From Polaromonas sp. CF318 (GTDB taxonomy: Bacteria; Pseudomonadota; Gammaproteobacteria; Burkholderiales; Burkholderiaceae_C), in contig NZ_AKIV01000019.1 in the NCBI RefSeq assembly GCF_000282655.1, positions 1-56,149 of the forward strand: DNA of 56,149 bases, written 5' to 3'. The notes beneath the pieces are model-generated. The model was not told where the DNA came from. It saw nothing but the letters and a program-made list of their open reading frames with translations, and made no database searches. Shown here in pieces: positions 46,872 to 54,552 of this stretch. Each line of letters starts with the position of its first letter. Positions within the stretch are counted from its first letter, which is position 1. The translations under genes were made by a program, and so were the position numbers.

Positions 46872-46898
46872 TCCTTCAGGTCCTTCAGGTCCTTCAGG
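46872..46898 (-). repeat. Three perfect 9-bp tandem repeats forming stacked Shine-Dalgarno sequences
   Basis: The unit TCCTTCAGG (plus strand) occurs three times without gap. On the coding strand each copy reads CCTGAAGGA and carries AAGGA. The stop of the binding-protein gene lies in the first transcribed copy, and the following AAGGAA serves the GTG start at 46864. Copy number could vary by slippage. Confidence 0.85.
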
Positions 46899-47997
46899 TG
46901 TTGCCCTCGCTCTGCTTCATGATGTCCGGCGCCGTGATGTTGATGTTGCACGGCGGGAACTCATTGGCCACGTAGAAGGTGTCCGGCAGCTCGGGATAGA
47001 AGTTTTTGCCCGGTGCCATCTGCGGGTATTCCACGTAGGGAATGGGCACCGAGATGTACTGGGGCAGCTTCTGCCCTTGCAGCGCGGCGACGGCCGCCTT
47101 CAGCGCCACGGCCACCAGGCCGGGGGACTGCGCGGCCGAAGCGCCCTTGAGCCCGTCCTTGTGGTGCGCGTAGACCATCTTGCGAAAACCGTTCTCTCCT
47201 TCAGCGCCTATCGGCACGAAAGGATGCTTGGCCTCGATGAGCGCGCGAACCGTGCCGTTGGAGCCGGCCTGGGTGTAGATGCCGTTGAACCGTCCGTGCA
47301 CGGCGATGGCGTCCGCCGCCACTTTCTGGGAAGTGCCGTCATCCCAGTTGCCGACCACCTCGACGATCTGCACGCCCTTGTGCTTTTCCATGATCTCGCG
47401 AAAGCCCAGGTGCCGGTCGCGGTCGACCGAGTTTCCCGGCAGCCCGCGGATCTCGAGCACCTTGCCGCTGGTGACCCCGTTCTTCTCCAGCCAGCGTCCC
47501 ATGAGGCGGCCCATTTCGAACTGGTCCTCGTTGACCTGGATGACCTCGTCGGTGTCCAGCACGTTGTCGAAGGGGATCAGGACCACACCCGCATCCTTGG
47601 CGCGTTTGATCACCGGTTTGAAGGAGGTGGGCGACACCGCGATGGTGAGGATGGCGTCGAAGCCCGCATTGATGAAGTTGTCGATGGCGCCCAGCTGCGC
47701 GGCGACGTCAGTGCCGGTGGAGACCACCTTCAGCTCCTTGATGTGCGGCTTGATCTCGGGTGTCGCCGCGTAGGCCTTGAGCGACTTGATCATCTGGATG
47801 CGCCAGCTGTTTCCCGCATAGCCGTTGGCCAGGGCAATGCGGTAGGGGCCCTTGCGGGCCGGATACTGGATGGTCTTGGTGCTGGCGGAAAAGGGCTTGA
47901 AGCAGCCGGGCTCATAGGTCTGCGCCGCCGCCGTTCCCGCGATGCCGGCCAGTGCTGCGCCCGCGCCAGCGGCAAGAAGGTCTCGTCTCGTATGCAT
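46894..47997 (-). CDS. Sugar ABC transporter binding protein, second of two in operon
   Basis: 367 residues from ATG 47997, with AGGAG upstream. The N-terminus MHTRRDLLAAGAGAALAGIA has twin Arg before a hydrophobic stretch, so it may be Tat-exported. Type I periplasmic-binding protein: YRIALANGYAGNSWRIQMIK near 51, FDAILTIAVSPTSFKPVIKR near 112, VLIPFDNVLDTDEVIQVNED near 136, FNGIYTQAGSNGTVRALIEA near 237. It resembles sugar-binding proteins of the ribose/galactose class but is divergent and long. It is adjacent to a second, YtfQ-like binding protein, which is unusual. Its partner ATPase gene follows directly. Confidence 0.88.
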   Translation of the reverse strand: MHTRRDLLAAGAGAALAGIAGTAAAQTYEPGCFKPFSASTKTIQYPARKGPYRIALANGYAGNSWRIQMIKSLKAYAATPEIKPHIKELKVVSTGTDVAAQLGAIDNFINAGFDAILTIAVSPTSFKPVIKRAKDAGVVLIPFDNVLDTDEVIQVNEDQFEMGRLMGRWLEKNGVTSGKVLEIRGLPGNSVDRDRHLGFREIMEKHKGVQIVEVVGNWDDGTSQKVAADAIAVHGRFNGIYTQAGSNGTVRALIEAKHPFVPIGAEGENGFRKMVYAHHKDGLKGASAAQSPGLVAVALKAAVAALQGQKLPQYISVPIPYVEYPQMAPGKNFYPELPDTFYVANEFPPCNINITAPDIMKQSEGNT

Positions 47998-48162
47998 GGT
48001 TGTCTCCTGATCGTTATTTGCCGGCCTGGCGGCGGCATGGGCGCGATCGCTAAATCGCGCGGCTTGGTCGTAGTGAGCGGCGACTCCCAGGCCAATCGCT
48101 TTTGTCACCCTACGAATGGCAAAACCGTTTCGCTGATTCGCTAACCAGTTGGTCAATTTCAA

Positions 48163-49140
48163 TTAGTACTTGCGGTTGGGAAATTCCTTGGCCGCGACTT
48201 CGGCGGGAAACACACCCTCTATCGTCTTGATCCAGCGCGGCAGGGTCTGGCCGGCGGCGGCCTTGGCCGCGGCTTCCATCAGCTGCGGGCCCAGGAGCGG
48301 GTTGCATTCCACGCTCACGTTCATCTTGCCGGCGATCATGGCTTCGAAGGCGCCCTTGACGGCGGCGACGCCGATGACGAGGATGTCCTTGCCGGGTTTG
48401 AGGCCCGCCTCCTCGATCGCCTGGATCGCGCCTATGGCCATGTCGTCGTTGTGCGCGTAGAGGACATTGATCTTTTTGCCCTCGGCCTTCAGGAAGGCCT
48501 CCATCACTTCCTTGCCTTTGGCGCGCGTGAAGTCGCCGGTCTGGGAGCGGATGACCTTGTAGCGCGCATTCCCCTTGAGGACTTCGTCGAAGCCTTTCTT
48601 GCGGTCTATGGCCGGGTCCGAGCCGACCGTCCCCTGCAGCTCGACGATGTTGACCGTCCCCGTGGTGTTCTTCGTGTTGTCGAGGAGCCACTGCGCCGCG
48701 CGGCGGCCTTCCTCCACGAAGTCGGAGCCTATGAAGGTGGTCCAGGTGGACGTGTCCTTCACCACCACGTTGCGGCTTTCCAGGATCACGGGAATCTTCG
48801 CGGCCTTGGCTTCCTTGAGCACCGTGTCCCAGCCTGTGGTGACCAGTGGCGCGAGGATGATGACGTCCACCTTCTGGGTGATGAAAGACCGGATGGCCTT
48901 GATCTGGTTCTCCTGCTTTTGCTGCGCGTCGGAAAACTTCAGTTCATGGCCGGCCGCTTTGGCCGCGGCCTTGACCGACTCGGTATTGGCCGTCCGCCAT
49001 TCGCTTTCGGCGCCCGTCTGGGCAAACCCGATCACCAGTTTCTTGCCGGCGGCTTGGGCGCGGGCCAACGGGCTCCATGCCGCCGCCAGGCCGGCGCCGG
49101 CCAGAATTACCGTGAAGGTGCGTCGCTGAAGCTGTCTCAT
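48163..49140 (-). CDS. YtfQ-like sugar ABC transporter binding protein
   Basis: 325 residues from ATG 49140, with GAGGAG upstream. The signal peptide (residues 1-31) starts MRQLQRRTFTVILAGAG and may be Tat or Sec. The mature start IGFAQTGAESEWRTANTES, followed by LKFSDAQQKQENQIKAIRSF, matches E. coli YtfQ, the galactofuranose-binding protein of YtfQRT-YjfF. Later ATTWTTF-type positions read TWTTFIGSDFVEEGRRAA near 140, as in YtfQ. Context suggests a furanose pentose or hexose as ligand. It is encoded upstream of another binding protein in the same operon, so the importer may be fed by two receptors. Confidence 0.92.
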   Translation of the reverse strand: MRQLQRRTFTVILAGAGLAAAWSPLARAQAAGKKLVIGFAQTGAESEWRTANTESVKAAAKAAGHELKFSDAQQKQENQIKAIRSFITQKVDVIILAPLVTTGWDTVLKEAKAAKIPVILESRNVVVKDTSTWTTFIGSDFVEEGRRAAQWLLDNTKNTTGTVNIVELQGTVGSDPAIDRKKGFDEVLKGNARYKVIRSQTGDFTRAKGKEVMEAFLKAEGKKINVLYAHNDDMAIGAIQAIEEAGLKPGKDILVIGVAAVKGAFEAMIAGKMNVSVECNPLLGPQLMEAAAKAAAGQTLPRWIKTIEGVFPAEVAAKEFPNRKY

Positions 49141-49229
49141 GTCCTGTCTCCTCAAGTTGATTTTTCGAATCGCGCCGCCACTCCATGCTTTCAGCTCCTC
49201 CCGGTGCGGCGGCGGGAGCAGCGGTGTTG

Positions 49230-50231
49230 CTATCCGGGATACCAGACGACGCGGGGCTCGTCGGCGGGGCGCTGGTAGGCCCACGCGGCCTCCACGAGCC
49301 GCGCCATGTCGTAGCGGGGCCGCCAGTCCAGAAGGAATTTCGCCTTGCTGTTGTCCAGCCATGTCGAGTGGTAGGGCGTGCGCAGCGGAACCAGCGGCAC
49401 ACCGCGGGTGCGCGCCAGGTAGTCGCCCAGGACTCCGTAATCGACGGGCTCGTCCATGCAGATGTTCATCCGCTGGTGCCGGGCCCGCGGCGCATCGAGC
49501 GCCAGCAAAAGCGCTTCCACGAGGTCGTCCACATGCACGAAGTTGCGCTTGACCGGCTCGCCTTGTGGATCCAGCATGACCGGAACGGCCCCGGACGCGC
49601 GGTATTCGCGCGCCTTGTCCGTCCCCACCAGTTCATGCCAGCGCGGGCCGCCGAAGACGTCGTCGCCGAAAGACAGGGCGTAACGGAAGTCGTCTTTTTC
49701 CATGATCCAGGGCGCGCGCAGGCAGCAGCTGCTCAGCCCGTACTGGACCTGGTATTGCTCCAGCATGACTTCCTCCAGCACCTTGGACAGGGCATAACAC
49801 CCCGGGTAGGCGCTGTGCGGCTGGCTCTCGACGACGGGAACGCTGTGCGGATAGTAGAAATGGCCTACCGCGGCATCACCGCCCACGAGCAGGAACTGCC
49901 GGAATGTCTTGCTGGCGCGGCACTCCTCGAGCAGCCAGAACATTCCCTTGACCGCCACATCCATCACCTCGTCGGGCGTCTCCTTGCTGGTGGCAAGGTG
50001 CAGCACGTGCGTGGAGCCCTCCAATGCGCGGCGGACGTCGGCGCGATGCTGGATGGAGCCTTTCACCGATTCGACGCGAGGATGCGGCGGCAAGGCCCGG
50101 TTATGGCACAGCGCGCGAATTCCGAACCTGTCGTAGCGCGCATCGCCCAGCAGGCGGTCCATGAATGCGCGTCCGACTTTGCCGGTCGCGCCCGTCACCA
50201 GGATGAGATCGCGCGCGGCCGGAGCGTTCAT
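49230..50231 (-). CDS. NAD-dependent epimerase/dehydratase (extended SDR)
   Basis: 333 residues from ATG 50231, overlapping the upstream stop as ATGA. Rossmann start: LILVTGATGKVGRAFMDRLL. Extended-SDR features: VLHLATS near 76, the catalytic YALSK near 150 (CYALSKVLEEVMLEQY), SSCCLRAPWI near 172, and FVHVDDLVEALLLAL near 237. It resembles uronate dehydrogenase or sugar-epimerase relatives. In an operon with a xylose-type dehydrogenase and a lactonase, it may oxidise a uronic acid, or epimerise a sugar acid. The specific reaction is not determinable from sequence. Confidence 0.85.
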   Translation of the reverse strand: MNAPAARDLILVTGATGKVGRAFMDRLLGDARYDRFGIRALCHNRALPPHPRVESVKGSIQHRADVRRALEGSTHVLHLATSKETPDEVMDVAVKGMFWLLEECRASKTFRQFLLVGGDAAVGHFYYPHSVPVVESQPHSAYPGCYALSKVLEEVMLEQYQVQYGLSSCCLRAPWIMEKDDFRYALSFGDDVFGGPRWHELVGTDKAREYRASGAVPVMLDPQGEPVKRNFVHVDDLVEALLLALDAPRARHQRMNICMDEPVDYGVLGDYLARTRGVPLVPLRTPYHSTWLDNSKAKFLLDWRPRYDMARLVEAAWAYQRPADEPRVVWYPG

Positions 50232-50995
50232 GTCCAGCCACCATCGACGACCAGGTCATGCGCAGTGATCATGCTGCTGTCGTCGGAAGCGAGAAAGAGC
50301 ACGGCGCGCGCGAGGTCCGCGGGTGCAAGTTCGCCGGGCAGGCATTGCGCTTTGGCCAGTTCGACCTTCGCTTGCGGCGTCACCCACAGCCGGATCTGCT
50401 TTTCGGTCATCACCCATCCCGGGACAACCGTGTTGACGCGGATGCGATGGGCGCCGAAGTCGCGCGCCAGGCTTCTGGTGAGCCCCTGGACCGCGGACTT
50501 GCAGGTGGTGTACACGGGCATGCCGCCCGTCTTGACCATCCAGCTCACGGAGCCGAAATTGATGATCGAGCCCCCGCCCAGGGCTTTCATGTCCTTGAAA
50601 ACTTCCTGCGCGGCGAAAAAGTAGTGCTTGAGGTTGACCGCCACGCCGCTGTCCCAGGACTCGGGCGTTGTCTCTTCAATGAGATGGCGCTGGTCATTCG
50701 CCGCGTTGTTCACCAGCACCTGGATAGGGCCTATGCGCTGGCGCAGCGTGCCGATGGCGCTGCGCAGGCGGGGCGTGTCGGTGACGTCGCATTCCTCGAA
50801 ATGGACGCCGTGCAGGCCTTCGCGCGCCAGCCGGGCTTGTAAGGCCAGGGCTCCCTCGGTATCGATGTCCACAAACCCCACTTTGGCGCCTTGCGCGGCG
50901 AAATGTTCCACCAGGGACGCGCCTATCCCGGTCGCGCCACCAGAGATGAACACGCTCTTGCCCTTGAGACTCGGATAGCGGGTTTGCTCAGTCAT
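50228..50995 (-). CDS. SDR dehydrogenase, D-xylose 1-dehydrogenase type
   Basis: 255 residues from ATG 50995, preceded by GAGGAA. Cofactor motif SGGATGIG near 17, LVNNAANDQRHLIEETT near 94, Ser in INFGSVSWMVKTGG near 145, and YTTCK near 158. The opening YPSLKGKSVFISGG, the VNNAxNDxRH stretch, the INFGSxSW stretch and the ASDDSS end closely follow the NAD-dependent D-xylose dehydrogenase of Caulobacter crescentus (there named xylB; symbol withheld to avoid confusion with xylulokinase). It would oxidise D-xylose, or L-arabinose, to the lactone. It is the first gene of the eight-gene second sugar operon and diverges from the xylR-like gene. Confidence 0.88.
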   Translation of the reverse strand: MTEQTRYPSLKGKSVFISGGATGIGASLVEHFAAQGAKVGFVDIDTEGALALQARLAREGLHGVHFEECDVTDTPRLRSAIGTLRQRIGPIQVLVNNAANDQRHLIEETTPESWDSGVAVNLKHYFFAAQEVFKDMKALGGGSIINFGSVSWMVKTGGMPVYTTCKSAVQGLTRSLARDFGAHRIRVNTVVPGWVMTEKQIRLWVTPQAKVELAKAQCLPGELAPADLARAVLFLASDDSSMITAHDLVVDGGWT

Positions 50996-51139
50996 CGAGT
51001 TCCTCGTTGCTTGCCCGGAAACCGTTGGCATTTCGCGCACACGAAAAAGCGGCGTCTTCGTGCGTCGACGCCCGCGGATCCGGCTCGCGATGCCACGCGA
51101 TGGGGCCCGGACGGTACCCGCATCACGATCAGCAGAGTG

Positions 51140-51231
51140 GCGATGCTAGCGGGCGCGCCTGCGCGGCAGCTTGCGAAATTGCCGAGCGCGGCTTATGAAA
51201 TTTCTTTCTGCATCGCAGCAATCGGCGCAAT
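51140..51231. promoter_or_regulatory. XylR-type operator between the second sugar operon and xylR-like gene
   Basis: This block is gapless against 42242-42333, including GCGATGCTAG and a 61-bp core with 50 identities. Direct repeats GCTTGCGAAATT (51169-51180) and GCTTATGAAATT (51191-51202) have 22-bp period. On the plus strand TTGCGA (51171-51176) and TATGAA (51194-51199) are 17 bp apart and could form the xylR promoter itself, overlapping the operator. Minus-strand TAGCAT (51143-51148) would serve the dehydrogenase operon. Confidence 0.78.
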
Positions 51232-51250
51232 GTGCCAAGATCGGCCTTCC

Positions 51251-52474
51251 ATGACCAAAAGCCCGACCACGCGCCGGCCCGACCGGACCAGCGGCCCCGC
51301 AGTCCTGCGCGTGGCCCTGCTGTTCCACGCCAGCAAGGTCTATGACCGCGAAATCCTCATCGGCATCGGCGACTATGTGAAGCAGACGCGCGTGGCCTGG
51401 GACCTGTTCCTGGAGGAGGACTTCCGCTTTCGCCTGGATGGCATCCACGAGTGGGAGGGCGACGGCATCATCGCGGACTACGACGACCCCGCCGTCGCGC
51501 GGGCGCTCGCGGGTGCCCATGTGCCGGTCATCGCCATCGGCGGCTCGTACGAGGATCCCGCCTGCTACCCAGGACAGGTCCCCTACGTGGCCACCGACAA
51601 CCAGCTGCTGGTGGCGCGCGCGCTCGAGCACCTGGTGGAAGCCGGCGTGACGCGCTTCGCCTGCTACAGCCTTCCGGAATCGCCGCTCAACCGCTGGGCG
51701 CAGGAACGCGAAAGGGCATTCTCTGCATGGCTGCAGCGCAACGGCGCTTCAGGCGAGATCCACCGCGGACTGGCCACCAGCGCCCCCACCTGGGGGAGCG
51801 CCACCAAAAAACTGATCGACTGGCTGGACAGCCTGCCCAAGCCGACAGGCATCGTCGCCGTCACCGACGCGCGCGCGCGCCAGCTGCTGCAGGCCTGCAT
51901 CGTCGCCAACATCGCGGTGCCCGACGAAGTGGCGATCATCGGCATCGACAACGATACGCTGGGGCAGCACCTCACCCGCATCGAGCTCAGCTCCGTGAGC
52001 CAGGGCACGGCCGAGATGGGCCGCCGGGCGGCCCAGCTGCTGCACCAGGCCCTGAGCGGCTCGCCGGTGCGCGGCGCCCGCGTGGTGGTGCCGCCGGCCG
52101 AGGTGCACAGCCGGGCGTCGACCGCGCGCGACGTGCAGCACAGCCCGCCGGTGATGCGGGCGCTCTATTACATACGCCAGTACGCCTGCCAGGGCATCAA
52201 GACCGAGCAGGTGGCCGAAATGATGGGCATGTCGCGTTCGTCGCTGGAGATGTACTTCCGCCGGGATCTCAAGCGCTCCGTGCACGACCTGATCCTGCAG
52301 TGCAAGCTGGAGCACTGCTTTGAACTGTTGGCCCACACGGAAACCGGCATCGCGGAGATAGCGCTGGCCTCAGGCTTTCGCTCGGTGCAATACCTGAACG
52401 CCGTGTTCCGGCGCGAGGTCGGGTCAACACCGGCGGTGTGGCGGGAGGCCAGGCAGGCCACGGAAATTCGTTGA
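51251..52474 (+). CDS. xylR: XylR-like AraC-family regulator with periplasmic-binding-like sensor domain
   Basis: 407 residues from ATG 51251; the open frame to the left is regulatory DNA. The N-terminal ~285 residues are LacI/PBP-like: VALLFHASKVYDREILIGIG near 21, DGIIADYDDPAVARALAG near 74, VPDEVAIIGIDNDTLGQHL near 223. The C-terminal AraC domain covers about residues 300-402: ALYYIRQYACQGIKTEQVAE, then SRSSLEMYFRRDLKRSVHDL and SGFRSVQYLNAVFRREVGST. This is the XylR architecture that binds D-xylose and activates xyl promoters in E. coli. The adjacent divergent operon and the distant xylA promoter both carry matching operator repeats. Confidence 0.92.
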   Translation: MTKSPTTRRPDRTSGPAVLRVALLFHASKVYDREILIGIGDYVKQTRVAWDLFLEEDFRFRLDGIHEWEGDGIIADYDDPAVARALAGAHVPVIAIGGSYEDPACYPGQVPYVATDNQLLVARALEHLVEAGVTRFACYSLPESPLNRWAQERERAFSAWLQRNGASGEIHRGLATSAPTWGSATKKLIDWLDSLPKPTGIVAVTDARARQLLQACIVANIAVPDEVAIIGIDNDTLGQHLTRIELSSVSQGTAEMGRRAAQLLHQALSGSPVRGARVVVPPAEVHSRASTARDVQHSPPVMRALYYIRQYACQGIKTEQVAEMMGMSRSSLEMYFRRDLKRSVHDLILQCKLEHCFELLAHTETGIAEIALASGFRSVQYLNAVFRREVGSTPAVWREARQATEIR

Positions 52475-52568
52475 CCCGTCCATGCTGCACGCCAATACGG
52501 GGCCGGGCCTGAACGGTTGCCTGGATAGCCGCGTCAAACCGCACTCACCTTTTAACCAGCGGCCAATC

Positions 52569-53405
52569 TCAGGCCGCCAAGGCGGTTTCGAGGATAGGCC
52601 TTATGTCCCGGCTTCGCATGGCCTCAAATCCGGCTTCTTCTATCGCTTGGCGGCGAGCGTCGTTGAAGATAATGTTGTGGCATTCCTGAACAAGCATTGA
52701 CGGAGACGCGACGCAGATTCCGGCGCGAATATCCTCTTCAATAATGGTTTCCGGATCAATGTCGGCCACCACGGCTTTGCGATTGGCCAACAGATAAGAA
52801 ACGCGAACGACTTCAAATATTTTTTTGGCTGTATAGAGATTGATGTTCACGATGACTTTTGATCGCGCAATCAACTCATCCCTCGCCTTCCCATACAGCC
52901 CGCACACAAAGACTGACTTGAGCCCGGAATGGCACAGGTGATGGAATGCATCCATACGATCGGGCCCGGGTGCCCCGTACATCAGGACGTCAATGTCCTG
53001 GATCGGCGCTTTGGGAATCCGCGTCAGAGGCTCCGCATAACCCACCGGCACGACCCGGCAATCTGCGTTGAGCTTCCTCCACACATCCGCATTCCCTTCG
53101 CTGTAATCCCATATTTTGAAGTTCGCCGCGGCGTGCATCAGCGCCGGCTTCAGTAAGGTCGCGCCCCGAATTTGCTCGAAGTTATAAACAATGGTGGAGG
53201 GCGGCAGTTTGCTCACCACATCCATCTCAAGCATCTGAGCACCAAAAATGATGTTCGTTGCCGTTTCAGAGAAGGTGTCTACGCCGGACTCCACTGTGTG
53301 CCCCAGCTCACGCAGACCCCAAACGACGGACTCAATGACCTCCTGGTAGGCGTGTAAGCCATACGCCCGGCCTTCGCACATGATGTGACTGACGTGGTAC
53401 TTCAA
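52569..53405 (-). CDS. Glycosyltransferase-like protein, TTG start, lower GC
   Basis: 278 residues. The start is a TTG at 53405 with AGGAG five bases upstream; an ATG at residue 9 is the alternative. The C-terminal half resembles group-1-like glycosyl transferases (IDVLMYGAPGPDRMDAFHHL near 138, VIVNINLYTAKKIFEVVRVS near 184, LVQECHNIIFND near 238). The N-terminal half has THVES-type Rossmann pattern (LRELGHTVESGVDTFSETAT). Base composition is clearly nearer 50% GC than the flanking genes, and codon use is less biased. It stands alone between xylR and tRNA-Phe, so it is probably foreign. Acceptor and donor are unknown. Confidence 0.65.
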   Translation of the reverse strand: MKYHVSHIMCEGRAYGLHAYQEVIESVVWGLRELGHTVESGVDTFSETATNIIFGAQMLEMDVVSKLPPSTIVYNFEQIRGATLLKPALMHAAANFKIWDYSEGNADVWRKLNADCRVVPVGYAEPLTRIPKAPIQDIDVLMYGAPGPDRMDAFHHLCHSGLKSVFVCGLYGKARDELIARSKVIVNINLYTAKKIFEVVRVSYLLANRKAVVADIDPETIIEEDIRAGICVASPSMLVQECHNIIFNDARRQAIEEAGFEAMRSRDIRPILETALAA

Positions 53406-53624
53406 TTGAACTCCTGGTATTGGCGGCTCGGCTGAAATTCATCGCCCCGGCCAAGCCTTCTACCGAAATGCGAGGACGACACTACAGCGGGGCATCTTAC
53501 AGGCGCTCCATATCCGAAGAGGCGGCGGTACGCCCTGGAATCTGCCAATCCCGCGAACCCCAATGTTGCCGCGGCACATGGGGCCCAGTATCCCAACGCA
53601 AGGGAAAGCGGCACACCAAAAGTC

Positions 53625-53659
53625 AAAAAGCCCTTGATTCCATTAGAAATCAAGGGCTT
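53625..53659 (-). terminator. Rho-independent terminator of tRNA-Phe
   Basis: AAGCCCTTGATT (53628-53639) pairs with AATCAAGGGCTT (53648-53659), an 8-base loop between. On the minus strand a T-run (complement of 53625-53629) follows. It begins eight bases after the tRNA 3' CCA. Confidence 0.9.
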
Positions 53660-53666
53660 GCGCATC

Positions 53667-53742
53667 TGGTGGCCTGGGGCGGAATCGAACCACCGACACA
53701 AGGATTTTCAATCCTCTGCTCTACCGACTGAGCTACCGGGCC
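53667..53742 (-). tRNA. tRNA-Phe (anticodon GAA)
   Basis: 76 nt with encoded CCA. Acceptor GGCCCGG/CCAGGCC, D-arm GCTC...GAGC, anticodon stem GAGGA/TCCTT with loop TTGAAAA (GAA anticodon), five-base variable region GTGTC, T-arm GGTGG/CCGCC with TTCGATT loop. Position 5-68 is C.A, a mismatch in an otherwise regular acceptor stem. A TATAAT box lies just upstream. Confidence 0.95.
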
Positions 53743-53752
53743 TGAGCCTTAG

Positions 53753-53758
53753 ATTATA
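53753..53758 (-). promoter_or_regulatory. -10 box of the tRNA-Phe promoter
   Basis: The minus strand reads TATAAT here, about 11 bases before the mature tRNA 5' end, so transcription would start near 53746. No convincing -35 hexamer was seen in the GC-rich DNA upstream, which overlaps the 3' end of the response-regulator gene. Confidence 0.65.
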
Positions 53759-53799
53759 TATCACCCGCGAGGGGTGCCCGGCAGGCCGGCCGCAAAAGC

Positions 53800-54480
53800 T
53801 CAGATGCCGCGTTTGCCGCGCGTGAGATCCACGCCCAGCTGCTTCAGTTTGCGGTACAGGTGGGTGCGCTCCAGGCCGGTTTTCTCGGCGACACGGGTCA
53901 TGGAGCCGCCCTCCTTGGCGAGGTGGAATTCGAAATAGGCTTTCTCGAATTCGTCGCGCGCATCGCGCAGTGGCTTTTCCAGCAGAAAGCTCTGCGTGGC
54001 CTGGGGGCCCAGGTCGACGGGGGCCGGCAAGGTGCCGCCGGTCATCACGGCCTCCACCGTGAGGTCGGCCAGGGGCATCGCGGAATTGTTGTTCAGGGCG
54101 GCGGGTTTGCGCGGGGAGGCCTTGCTCAGGCCCTGCTCGACGGCCTTGAGCAGTTTTTGCAGCGTGATGGGTTTTTCCAGAAAGGCCATGGCGCCTATCT
54201 TGGTGGCCTCGACGGCGGTGTCTATGGTGGCGTGGCCGCTCATCATGATGACGGGCATGCTGAGCAGGCCGCTGGAGGACCACTCCTTGAGCAGGGTCAC
54301 GCCGTCGGTGTCGGGCATCCAGATGTCCAGCAGCACCAGGTCGGGCCTGGAACGCCCGCGTGCGGCACGGGCCTGGGCCGCGTTTTCTGCGAGCTCGACC
54401 TGATGCCCTTCGTCATTGAGAATTTCTGAGAGAAGGTCGCGTATGCCCAGCTCGTCGTCGACCACCAGAATATTTGCCAT
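53800..54480 (-). CDS. NtrX-like response regulator lacking the AAA+ domain
   Basis: 226 residues from ATG 54480. Receiver domain at about residues 1-125: VVDDE acidic pocket, phospho-Asp52 in LVLLDIWMPDTDG, Thr/Ser in PVIMMSGHATIDTAVEATKI near 76, Lys in AFLEKPITLQKLLKAVEQGL near 101. The C-terminal Fis-type HTH (about residues 185-222) has MTRVAEKTGLERTHLYRKLKQLGVD. There is no sigma-54 interaction ATPase between them, unlike classic NtrX/NtrC, so it cannot open sigma-54 promoters itself. Such short NtrX-like proteins are usual in Comamonadaceae. The kinase gene ends 72 bp upstream. Confidence 0.9.
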   Translation of the reverse strand: MANILVVDDELGIRDLLSEILNDEGHQVELAENAAQARAARGRSRPDLVLLDIWMPDTDGVTLLKEWSSSGLLSMPVIMMSGHATIDTAVEATKIGAMAFLEKPITLQKLLKAVEQGLSKASPRKPAALNNNSAMPLADLTVEAVMTGGTLPAPVDLGPQATQSFLLEKPLRDARDEFEKAYFEFHLAKEGGSMTRVAEKTGLERTHLYRKLKQLGVDLTRGKRGI

Positions 54481-54552
54481 GATTGAATTGCTGCCTGCCT
54501 GTTGTTGCGATGCCGTGCGGATCTTGAAATCGAAGTGTTACTGAATGTGTTG

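Noticed and set aside
53402..53701. 99-codon minus-strand frame overlapping tRNA-Phe
   Set aside because: It runs through the tRNA and its terminator, so it cannot be a real gene in that form.
53625..53742. Attachment site for an integrated element at tRNA-Phe
   Set aside because: No integrase and no second copy of the tRNA 3' end were seen in the window, so only the low-GC neighbour hints at integration.
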